DNA of 64,000 nt, taken from positions 325,793-389,792 of the forward strand of contig VZRG01000357.1 in assembly GCA_013397435.1 (NCBI GenBank), given 5' to 3'. How positions within the stretch are numbered: the stretch's first letter is position 1; every line of letters begins with the position of its first letter. Both the position numbers and the translations under genes were made by a program. The stretch comes from Erythrocercus mccallii. Lineage: Eukaryota > Chordata > Aves > Passeriformes > Dicruridae. Positions 49,401 through 60,200 of the stretch are shown piece by piece. The notes under the pieces are model-generated. The model made no database searches and was not told where the DNA came from. It saw nothing but the letters and a program-made list of their open reading frames with translations.

Positions 49401-51356
49401 ACATTGAGTATTTTAAAAGGTTTTGAAGGGCACCCTGTGAACTACTTGTTTCTGATATAAACTTAATTTATATCCTAGTGTTAATTTTTTGACTGTCAAG
49501 CAGTAGGCCAGAGTTTCTGAAAATCTAGAATATATTTGTAGTTTATTCTAGAGATCAAATGTTAATTTTTTTCTAAATAACCACATCAAGGCTGCTTTTT
49601 AGTAATGTGGTAAATAGGCCTAGATATTTTTAGATAATTAATTTAATCTTTCACTTTCTTTTGCATTCCTTTCCTTAATCTGAATTTCTTGCTATCTGAA
49701 CTTGGTTTTTGTCTTTGAATGCTGCTGTAACGTATGCTCTTGCCATCTCTTGGAATTTCTCTGGTGCAGTTTTGTTAAAAACTGTCAATGTTGGACCATA
49801 GTGATGGGAAATATTTTCTAACATTTTGGTGCATTTGTCAGATTACTGGCAGTTGGAAAGATTAGTGATTATTTTAGAGATAAAATTGAAATAGGAAATT
49901 CTTCTGCAACTATTTCTGTTACATAGAGTTTCCTGTCTCTGAAAGAAGAGGATTGCTCTTTGAAATGTTGATATGTCTTATCTCCCAGTTCTTGTTTAAT
50001 ATTACACTGAGCACAAAACAATTGTTATTTGTTAATGTTCAGTCATTCCTGGAACTATTTGTGATTAATAACAATAGATAAATTCTATATACTGATGATA
50101 ATGTCCTATTTAGGGCTTATTTGGTGTATCATTTGTTCTTTCCTAGCCCACAAGATTTTACAACCCTCACTCCCTCTTCCCTCCTATATTGTCTGTATAG
50201 TGATTGGATCTGAAAGAGATTGAGCCACCTGCAAAACCAACTGATTTATGCTTTGGGATTGCCTCCCCATTTTCAAGTATTTGCCATGAAGTCCTAAGGA
50301 GCTCTTACACAAATTCCTTTTTGGTTCATATAGGCTTTTCTCACTTAGGATGGTTTGATTTTTATTTACTACCTAAGGCATGGTTGTTTTTGGTTTTGTT
50401 TTTTTAAGGTGTGCAGGTAGAAATAGTCTGAAAGTACAGCTTATATTTCAAATCATTGGCATCTCATTTAAGTATTGATACGCATATCCTAATACATGCT
50501 TTTGTCAGTAACAAGTCTTTATTACCAAAGGTGAACCTGGTCATCCCTATCACTAGATAATTCTTTCACCGAAGGGACAGTGAAATTAAGCAGTTTTTCT
50601 AAAGTTTAGCTCATCTGGAATGTAGTTCCTGATACTGAATCATATTTGAGGGGTGGTTACACTGTGATGGCAGAAGTGTTGCAAGCCAATATTCCTGTGC
50701 TTCCTGAATTCTTGGGCATAAATATAAAACTGATGAAACATCCATTTGATTTTGTCACCCTACAAATGTGTGTTTGACCTTACCCTCAACTTGAGGAGGA
50801 GGGGATAAAGTATTTATGAAAGATCAAGGCCTAAGCCTGGCCTTTAGGAAAGATCCAGGCTCCCAAGCCAGCTGGCTTCCCAGCCTCCCAGCTCCTTGCT
50901 GAGGTGCAGCTCGGGCCACATGGGGACCTGGAGAGTGAGCCCACAGGACATTCCTGTCTCATGTCCTGCTTGGGGAGCTGGAAATCGGCAGTTTGGACAA
51001 AATGAGCTTGGACAATGTGTCCAAATGGCCTTGGAGTAAAGGGCCTGGAGTGGCTGTATTTTGGCTGGCTGTGCCTGTGCTTGTCTAGGTTTCTCTGCTG
51101 CGTTTAGTTGAGGGGATATGGAAAAGAGAGCATATGGAAATGAAATGTCTGTGCAACAGCAGATTTATTTAATATGTATGGTCTGTCGTTTCACTGAAAA
51201 TGCATACATTTTATTCCCTGAAGGCTTTGCTAAAATAGGCTTTGTGTTGGCTTGGCAGTAGTTCTCCTCGAGGCAGTTTTTTAAGGCGTATGCCCTGTAA
51301 GGTTTTTGGTTTTGTTTTGTAAAGTTCAGCTTCTTAAATTTGTTACTGTTTTGCAG
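46482..51356 (+). other. RBM33: RBM33 intron 2
   Basis: A 4.9-kb AT-rich intron. The only compositional change is a more GC-rich patch at about 50,820-51,080 of unknown origin, possibly an old repeat. No exon or recognisable repeat family was found. Confidence 0.85.
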
Positions 51357-51405
51357 TGAACTTGATGATGACTTGCTTGGAGAGGATTTGCTAACTGGAA
51401 AAAAG
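51357..51405 (+). CDS. RBM33: RBM33 coding exon 3
   Basis: A 49-nt exon finishes Ser36 and encodes residues 37-52, ELDDDLLGEDLLTGKK. The Asp/Leu-rich DDDLL-GEDLL repeat resembles short acidic-hydrophobic docking motifs; that role is inference. The acceptor is TTTTGCAG|T and the donor AAAG|GTAAGA, close to consensus. It ends in phase 0, directly before the NQSDLSDEE block of exon 4. Confidence 0.96.
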
Positions 51406-53240
51406 GTAAGAGATATGCATTGAAATGAATTGTTGCAGATATTAAAATGTGAATGTTGTTCAGCTTAGCCAGTTCAAGTGTTTGGTTTGACCTCGTGTAT
51501 TTTACAGTCATTTCCCTAAAGCCTGACAGCCACAGGTACCTGAGGTCTGCCTTGCTGCCAGAGCATTCTGCAACTTTTGTGAAATATTTCCAAGTGTGGC
51601 TTTTTAAAATAGAACTTAGAGAAAAGTCTTTTTCAACCCAGCCAGGTCTTCTGAATGCTAATTAGCACGATGGAGAATTTAATCCAAATGACAGTTTCCC
51701 AGCTATTAAAAAATCACTTGTCAAAATACCAGCAATATTTACCAGAGAGGAAATAAAAAAGTAATCAGTGTTTTCTGTGAAAGTTCACGCTGTGTGCATG
51801 ATCTGCTGCGTTGCTGCCTGATGAATAGGCAGAGGATTTCCCCTTTTAAAATGAGGGGGAAAATACAAGAGCAGCTAAAACTGGGGAACATAAACAAGTT
51901 TTCCCCACGTCTGCTATAGACTCTTTCTGCTGATAGCTATTTCCAGGATTGAACTCTGTGAAAAGAGCTAAATGTATGTTTGGATTTGCCAGATATCAGT
52001 AGGAGAAGACAGGACTTCTGTTTGAGAAATCAAATTGACTGGTGACCTCTTTCTGTATTTTATCTTCTTAATGAACCAATTTTGAAAGTAGTTTTTGAAG
52101 TTTTAGTTGGAGGTGAATAGATTGTTAAGAAACCCAGCTCTATTAAGAGCTGAGTTTTATTTGTTGTAGTTTTTTTATAACCATCCTCTAAATGTTGGAA
52201 GTTAGCTTCTTGAAATGATTATAGCTTCTATAAGCATTTCCTGTTAAAGATAGGAAGTTCCATATTCTCATGTGCTGGTTTAAAGAGAATAAAATTCCAG
52301 GAGGGTAGTGATTGCAGATGTTTGTGACACAGTTACCAAAACCAGAAGCAGTTAGCATTGAATGGAGGTGATAAAGCTCCTTACTTAACTTTAAAAATTA
52401 TATATGTGAATACTAACCAGTACTTGATTCTCCAGTGTATTACGGGGTTTTGTGCTTTTTCTATTCTTTTTAGTTTGCCGTGTTACAGGGCAGTATCTGT
52501 GGGTATGGACTCATGTGATGGAGTTATAATGGATTTCTCAGAAAGTTTTCCCTGATTTATTTAGGCTAAATTTCCTTCTACTTAATCTCATCCCAGTACT
52601 TTTAGATAAATCTATCTTTGTCTAACCTTTTTGGCCCTATTTATTTAGGGGGTGGAGGTGTTGCTCAGAAGAACTGAAATTGTCTCCCTAGGGAGTAATT
52701 ATTAAAAGAAAAAAGAAACAACTGAAGTTGTTTTATTTGACAGTCAAATTAGGAGGAGACACAGTATTTTCCTCTGGTTTTTTTCTTCACTTACAAACTA
52801 ATCATGATTTTTCAGTTTTCCTTATCATATCGTGTCCTCCAGTCTCCTATCTCTTTTCTCTAGAAGTTACAGTTCATGCATTTTCTTGACTTGCCTAATG
52901 CATCAAGGTCACAAGGCTGTGTACAAGAACTAACCTACCTTCCTTCCTTCCCCATCTGTCTTAAGTGAGTTGTCATCTTTGGCTGTATGTGAGAATGGAT
53001 CAGTGAAAAAGAAGTGTTGCTAGGCAAATTTGAGTTCTGTAAATTTCCAAAGGATTATGAAATATATATTTTAAGATTTGTGGGTTTGTGTTAGGTGTTT
53101 TTTCTCATTGAATTAGATAATTTCTTTGAAGATATGGTCTTAGTTTGGGATGTATTCTTTATGAAAAATATTTAGCGTTCATTACTCAGTTAAAAGTTTG
53201 TATCTTTTGTCTTCATGATTGACTTCTTTTTGAAACCTAG
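51406..53240 (+). other. RBM33: RBM33 intron 3
   Basis: A 1.8-kb AT-rich intron. I see no repeat family, RNA gene or alternative exon in it. Confidence 0.85.
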
Positions 53241-53317
53241 AATCAGTCTGACTTGTCAGATGAAGAGCTGAATGATGATCTTCTGCAAAGTGACAATGAA
53301 GAGGAACAAGAATTTCG
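53241..53317 (+). CDS. RBM33: RBM33 coding exon 4
   Basis: The exon encodes residues 53-77 plus two bases of Arg78: NQSDLSDEELNDDLLQSDNE and then EEQEF. SDEE and SDNE fit the casein kinase 2 consensus (S-x-x-E/D), so this acidic stretch could be phosphorylated; that is inferred from motif only. The acceptor is AACCTAG|A. The donor TTCG|GTATTT is weak, keeping only GTA and lacking the usual A at +4 and G at +5. The 77-nt length means skipping would shift frame. Confidence 0.95.
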
Positions 53318-55745
53318 GTATTTCATTTTTGAATCTTGTTTAGGATGACTCAAAGCTATGAATGACTCCTATTACTGATGACTAATAACTACTAAACTGA
53401 AGTTATTGGTGTATACTTAAAATAGTTTTGCTTTTTACCTAGCCAGCTACTTAGTGCTGTATATATAATGTATTCAGTAGCACTGTTAACATTTCAGTAG
53501 AATTATTTTTTATTTTGATCTAATAAATTTATTCAAATCTCTAAAAAGCTTATAAGAAGAAATTATGTCATCCGTTGTGCTAATAGAATTAATTATAAGC
53601 ACTTACAGAGCTTTCTTTACTCAGTATTACTTTCTCTGGTAAGCTTCCTTCTGATGCCAAAATGATTTTTTGCCTTTTCTTTTATATACCATTTATATCA
53701 CTTTTATGTATTCTCAGTACTCTTAGCATGCATACTTGTAATTCCTTAAGTCTGATAATTTAGCATAGTCCTGGTATTCTGTAAAGGCCTCGTACACTAT
53801 CTTGAGAAACCAAGGTCCTTTCTAGAACATATTCTGTAAACTAGAGATTTAGCCCATCCAGGGGGGAATTCCTCAAGGTGGGATTGGAGCATCCTTGTTA
53901 GATATGTTAATTTGTAAGATCTGTAAAATTGTATACACAATTCATCGTGTGTGTGCGTTTTAGCACATTCCACCTTGGCAAAGTGGTTCGCCATAAGGAT
54001 CCTTATTAAATACCGAAGTAAAAACCCTTTATCCCTTACTGTGTCTGGCTCTTAATTTTTAAGACTAAGGCAAAAGCATCACTCTTATATAGTCCTTTTC
54101 TGCCATATTTCTTTTAAAAATCTATCTTACCTCCTAAGACTCCGAGGAGGGGAATTTGTGACTTAAATATTTGTGTGCAGTTAGATAGTAGGAAATTTTG
54201 AACAGACTTTATAGGCTGGAGCAGATATTTCTGTGGGAGTTTACTGAGGCTCCTGCCCTGTGACTACCCTGTGGTAATACAGCTCCTCAGCTGAATTATG
54301 GGCATTACAAGGCTAAATGAGTGTCTTCTTGTTTTTACTTTTCAAGCTGGACTGAAGTAGGAGAGAGGATGCTTGTGATGCCAGTGATGCAGTGCCATTG
54401 TTGCTTTTACTGGCGTGTTTTTCCAGCTTTCCCTTATTGCATGCTGTGCAGGGCTTGTCATCTGAAGGGCTATGAATGTATGTATAACATACACAGGTAT
54501 ACCTCCATCTTTGAGATCTCCTGTCTTTTGCAGTAATTAGGATAAGGACTCCAGTCCTTATGTTGGACTGATGAGGGTGTGATAAAATGCTCCACCATCA
54601 ATCTCTTCGTTGGCTGCCATTTTCCTCCCTGCAGGAGTGAGGGTTGGACTGTTCCTCCCTTCAAGGAGGAGAATCCCAGTTACAGTTCTTAGCTAGTTTT
54701 TTGCTGTATTTGCTCCTCAAGACCCTTGGGTAGCAGGGATGGCTGTATGACCAAACACAGTGATGATAAAGTATCTCAAATGTGATAATACTGCTTAGTG
54801 AAAGCAGGTTTCTGCAGACAAGTTTTGCATTTTTGGCAGTCCTGTTGCTAGAGAGAGCCTTTCCCTTCCCCTATGTTTCCCAGTCAACCTCATGCTTCTG
54901 TAGCTGGGAGGATAATGATAATCCTGCATAATGTCTTCACTTTTGTGTTAAATCTTCTCCCTCTTAGAGCTGCAAATAGCTCAAAGCTGCCTGGATCTTG
55001 TTTCCCCAAACTTAGGAAAATGGAGAATACTAGGAATGTTATTAAAAAAAAAAAATTCTTTATGTTCCTTATACCTGGAGCTCTCAAATCAAGAACTAGT
55101 CTGCTGTTGGTTAGTTGCTTTTTTGTGTTAATGGCACTGGCTTTTTGTAAACAGTAAACTCTAAGCTTTGCTTTGCCTGCCTGCAGATTATAAAATTGCC
55201 AGTTTTTGTATTGATTGTTTTTTTCAGTGTCTGTGCTAGTTAAGACTGTCTTAATGATTTAAATTACAGTTCTTGACTATATATTTTATATTAAGTAGAA
55301 CATTAAATCTATCATAAAAATGCAAGTTTGAATTCAAGATAATCAAGAATAAACAATGTTAATGCATTTAGTAAAAAGTATTTTACTAGTGTATTCTGAA
55401 AGACTGGGAAAATAGGTGCAGTTATAGTCATAGTGTATTTTTTTTTTTGTTAGTCTTGGAATTAAAATGGAATCTGGTCTGCTTTGGTTACCAAGCAGGA
55501 CTTTTGCCAATTTGACCTGCTAAACCATCTGGTTGGTTTGATTCCCCTGGTCAAATAGCCTGCAGCTGGTGATAAGCTGCATTTTAGTATGCATTATGAG
55601 AACATGGCATGGAGTCAAATAGTGTATGGGGTATGATTCTATCCACCAACTTGGAGATTTTATGTTTGTTGGCTTTGTTTTGCTAAATCTTAGTGAGTAG
55701 TTGCCAGTTAGACTTCAGTCTCTGAATTTTCCCCCTATCCCACAG
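53318..55745 (+). other. RBM33: RBM33 intron 4
   Basis: A 2.4-kb intron following the weak exon 4 donor. It is AT-rich with short A and T runs. No convincing repeat or alternative exon was seen. Confidence 0.85.
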
Positions 55746-56046
55746 CTCTCCAGGTGTCACAGTGAGCCTCAATACCACATCTGGCATCCTGACATCATAT
55801 GAACTCTCCGAGTCCATCAACGATCCCTCACTGGAACATGAGTCTGAGTATGATCAAGGGGAAGATGAAATTGGTTATGACAAATCTGAAGCACCTGAAG
55901 AATATGCCTCAGAGTATGCAGAGGAAGGACATTATGAAGGCAATGATCCTGAACTGACAGAAGACCAAATAGAATATGGGGAAGAGCCTGGAGAAGAAGA
56001 TGAAGTGCTAGACCTTGAAATCAATGAACCCCTAGATGAATTTCCA
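55746..56046 (+). CDS. RBM33: RBM33 coding exon 5
   Basis: The longest coding exon in the window covers residues 78-178. It opens with SPGVTVSLNTTSGILTSYEL and continues into a Glu/Asp/Tyr-rich segment with recurring YD, YE and EEY motifs. LTEDQIEYGEEP and the strongly conserved LEINEPLDEF follow. The acceptor has a clean pyrimidine tract (CCCCCTATCCCACAG) and the donor CCA|GTGAGT is strong. The composition predicts an intrinsically disordered acidic domain. If intron 5 is retained, translation adds about ten residues and stops at about 56,079. Confidence 0.97.
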
Positions 56047-57131
56047 GTGAGTTTCCTTCTATTGTATCTTCAAAGATAATATTGCTTCACGTGCATAGGG
56101 TTTTAGACCGATTTAAAATCTGTTTACCTCCCTAGGGACGAGGGGAAATTAGACCTATTATCACTGTCTGCCAGTTTCTTTATCTAGGCTGTGACAAAGT
56201 TTGTGTTGACAGCTTGTTTGGCGGTAGGTAATGCTCCTTTGTCATGCTGGAAAGCAGTTGAGAATCATGACCTTGAGGATTGTATCCTTAAGGAAGAAAA
56301 CAGCTTTGTGTGGTGGAGATACACTGCCAATTGTTAGAAGTACTTAATGCAAAAGCTTTTATCCAGGCTTTAGACAAGATCTGATAAAGTCCTTCGAAGG
56401 TGAAAAGATTATTGACCTGCTAAAGACATCTTTAAGGTGCTAATATCCCAAAGTGATTGATGTCCTGCTTGTTCATCCTTTTTGTAACTGAGAGCTGTCT
56501 AAACCTGAATAAAGAGATTGGAGGTTAGTTTAGAAAATGTCACCTGCATAATTCAATATAATTTAAGCAGCATATTAGAGAACATGCACTGGCTTTAATT
56601 GCTAATGAAATGATTTAATGTATGTGATCAGTGAGGTGTTTGAAAATACAAGCAAACTTAAGCAAGGTTTCGCTTTTGTTTTATGCACGTAATTTTCAGA
56701 GTTGAACCCACTCATATGTAAGCACTTGCAGAATGCTTTAAGAATGTTTATACTTGATGAAGTAAAATCTGATGTTAATGTTTATGTGCTATAGATGGGG
56801 GTTTCCTGTAAGAAAGTCTTGCAGTGTTTGCTTCATGCATCTGTAATCAGTGGATGCACATGTATAGAAGTAGTTGGAAATAACAGTATTAAATGAGATA
56901 CTTATGATGACATTGCTGGGATATGAATGGAAACTGTTTTGGTTTTGATAATAATGAAATTATTGTCTGGTTAAAAGCCCTGCTAATTATGCTATGTGTT
57001 TGCCATATCACTCAGTTAGTTGACTGTTCTGAGAGATGCAATACTTCCAGTGTGGAAGTTGTAGCAATGCTGTCAGACCCCGCCTATTCAGCTGGCCTTG
57101 TGTCTTTTCACCTTCCTGTTTACTACTTTAG
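56047..57131 (+). other. RBM33: RBM33 intron 5 with a polyadenylation-signal hexamer
   Basis: A 1.1-kb intron. Read-through from exon 5 meets a stop at about 56,077-56,079. An AATAAA hexamer lies at 56508-56513, about 430 bp further on. Together these could allow a short transcript ending in the intron, but such hexamers are common by chance in AT-rich introns. Confidence 0.8.
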
Positions 57132-57239
57132 GATGAAGATTACATGCAATCATATAATGAGCAAGCAATGGAAGAACAAGGGGAGTATGCAGCTGATGAG
57201 TTGGAAGAATCCCAGACAATGGCTAATGAATCAGAAGAG
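57132..57239 (+). CDS. RBM33: RBM33 coding exon 6 (in-frame, 36 codons)
   Basis: The exon encodes residues 179-214, starting DEDYMQSYNEQAMEEQGEYA and ending ANESEE. It continues the acidic Tyr/Glu-rich character of exon 5. The acceptor is CTACTTTAG|G and the donor GAG|GTATGC. Its length is 108 nt with phase 0 at both ends, so it can be included or skipped without changing the frame. This makes it the best cassette-exon candidate here. I am less able to match it residue by residue to mammalian RBM33 than its neighbours. Splice sites, composition and phase all support it. Confidence 0.9.
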
Positions 57240-60200
57240 GTATGCCATGCAATTAATGGAAACTTAAAATAACTAGTTCTGTTACAACTTGAATTTGTAG
57301 AGTTGTACATAAGTGCTGGGTAAGAATTGATGCAACATTGCCAATGTTGAATTATTGGTGGTAGTACTCTATGTATAAAATGAATTGTGATAGCATCTAT
57401 ATTGTCAGATACATCAGATCTCCTTTCTCTCTTGGGATAAAAATTATAAGGGAGAGCCCAAAATGTGCATATTTAGTCTTGGCTTCAACATTAGAAACTT
57501 CAGGGGCCCCATTTGGGTAGGAAATGGCAGTAATACTGCACAGTCTGTTAAATCTCGAAGAGCTGTGGTGCTTCCCTTTATCACATGGATCATTGGTGCT
57601 GTTGGGATGTAAATACAGTTCTTGGGTATCCCCCTTTGAGGAGGAGTTTAAGCATGGAAGGTTTGGTATTTTAGACAGGGAAAGGTCAGACTGTTGTTTT
57701 GAAGATTGTTTTGAGACTGTAATTCCTGTGAGATTTATCTTCTTTGAGAAAAATGGATGAGTTCCTACATTTGCAATAAGAAAGATTATGCCAAAGTCTG
57801 CCAAGTATGCATTCACTAATTATAGCCTGGTAGTGATGCCTAAAGGTTTCTTAGCTTTTTGTGTATTTGTCATATACTTAGAGCCTTGTAGATTTATATA
57901 TATATTTGTGTAGCTTCTAGTATTTTTCCTCTCTCACAGTTTAACAAACCCTTACTATGCATTCTTGAAGTTCTGTTTAGCCTTATTCTTAAGGAGAGAA
58001 TTCCTGACAAGAACACCTTATGTTCTACCAGAACCTAAGAGACTGAACAAGAAAAGAGGGCAAAGAAGCCCCTGAACCATCTGACCCAGGGTTGGGTTAC
58101 TGGGATTACTGATTTCCTATTGGATGTACTGACTAGATATACTAATTGATTAACCTAACAAAATGATAGAAATCATGTGTCATGCGTGTGCAATTCCATA
58201 CTGCAAGCTTTCATTAAAGAACTGCTTTTTTATCTTGCCACTTTAACTCTGTTGCAAGTTTTTCCTTTTGTTATTTGGCAAGAGTAGCACAACTGTTTTT
58301 AATTCGCAGTGAGTTTTTGATGTAAGAATTTTTTCCTTTTCCCACCAGGAATCTGCTTTAATATTACTTTTATTCCAGTTCTTAATTAAATAGGATTGAA
58401 TGGATTACCTGCTGAGAAGTGTAGTCAGAGTGTATTTCCTTTTGGAGCTTTAACTCATCAGGAAATTAATTCCTCAAAGACACAGCAGCATTACTGTATG
58501 AAGTTCTGATAACTGGGTGTGCTGTGATGCTCCAGTTGTATCAAACTATCTTGGTAAAACAACATTTTTGGTAGGTGAAGATCTGCATTGAAAGGGGCCA
58601 CCTGCGTCGTTCAGCCTTCACTGTTGCAAGCATAGCATCTTGCACCAAATACTTGTTAGTGTAGTCAATTTCCTACTTCCCAAGTGTTAAATCTACCCTT
58701 CAAAAGAACTGTGAAATCCTTGAACACTTCATTCCTTCACTGGATTGATGATATACACTTTTGTTTTGGTGTTTTGGAGGTAGTAGACTGATGCATTTGT
58801 AGTGTTTGCAGCCACTGAGATGGTGGACACAGTGCACATCATGTAAAATTAAATACATAGCTGGGACTCACTGCCAAACTTACTGATGTAAAAAAGCACA
58901 GCTTCATTTTGGGAGTATGAACTCTAGAGTGAGAATTCTCGAATAATCACATTGTCTAAATTTGTCCAATTGAGAATTAAATTTGTTTCATTCAGAAGGT
59001 ACCATCAATGCAAATTTTTAATTGGTTTTGTAAATGGAGCTTTTATGGAATTTTTTCATCATATAAGGTGAATGCTTTGGTCCATACCTTCAGTTACTCT
59101 ACATTTTGGCTTTATTCTGATGGTTGTAGATTGTCACAGATGTCTTTTTTCCAAAATAGTACCATCTTTTTTTTTCCATTATTATTTTGCATGGATCTTA
59201 CTTCCATTTGGCAATAGGCTCACAGTTGCACTATCCAAAGAAGAAAACCACTGTGAGAGAGAATCTTTGTAGAGGATTCACTTCTGTTCATGGCATGATT
59301 AGATGCCTGCCTCCAACTCTGAAGAGTTTTGTTCTTTATTCAAGTGTTATATAACAGCACTTTTCCTTAAATCTTATAACATTCAGTGCTTGCAAATGGG
59401 TAAGGATTGGTGTTTTCCTGCAACACAAGAGTGGAGCTGTTATGGATGCAGTACAGAGAAGGAGCGTTATTATCTCTTGGTTGAAATTTGGCATCTAAAT
59501 AATAGAGAAGGATGTTGGATGGTGCTTTGTTTTAAGCAGTTACCACATTAAAACCAACTAAAGCCTCTTATTATATTGCATGAAGAAATCTTTTTCTAAA
59601 CCAAGAGAAAAGCTGACTGATTGGGGAATTGGAACATGATGGGGGGAAACAAGTAAATATGGAGGTGAAACAATTGTTACAAGTGGCGCTCCTGGGAGAT
59701 GTGAGGAATAGGCAGGTGAAGTTTGTTTTTGAAACAGTGCTTAAAGCTGCAGGACTTGGATTTTAAATAAATAACACTCTGTGTGGCTTCCTTGAAAAAT
59801 GTAGCAGTGCTTCAGAAAATATTTTTTGCCTTCCTAAGGCATAAAGCAAAATCCAACACCCAGAAGTTTCAGCAGCAAATAGGTGTGGTAGAACAGCCAC
59901 ATGAGGTATCGTGTCCTAAATATTTTAGAGGAAAAATATCACTAATTACTTCTGTGAAATGTTCATTAAAATTAAACCTTGTGAAATTAGAATTCATAAT
60001 ATCTTTGTTTTATATTGGAAGTACTCTGTGAAGTCAATGATAGGGGATTTATCATTGCATATTTTAAACTGTGTCTTGGGTTATATTGGTAAGAAATGAA
60101 GAGTACTTTAATCAAGAAAGCATTTCATGAAGACGTGCTGCTTACTGCTTTTCTTTTGATAGAATATAGGCTTGGGAAAAAAGGCAAATGTGTCTGTCTG

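Noticed and set aside
55762..56079. 105-codon ORF as a separate small acidic gene
   Set aside because: It is RBM33 exon 5 read in its own frame and into the intron; the splice sites and phases on both sides show it is an internal exon.
57397..57816. Overlapping 139-codon minus and 78-codon plus ORFs in intron 6
   Set aside because: No domain is visible and no splice partner is in phase with exons 6 and 7, so this is considered chance.
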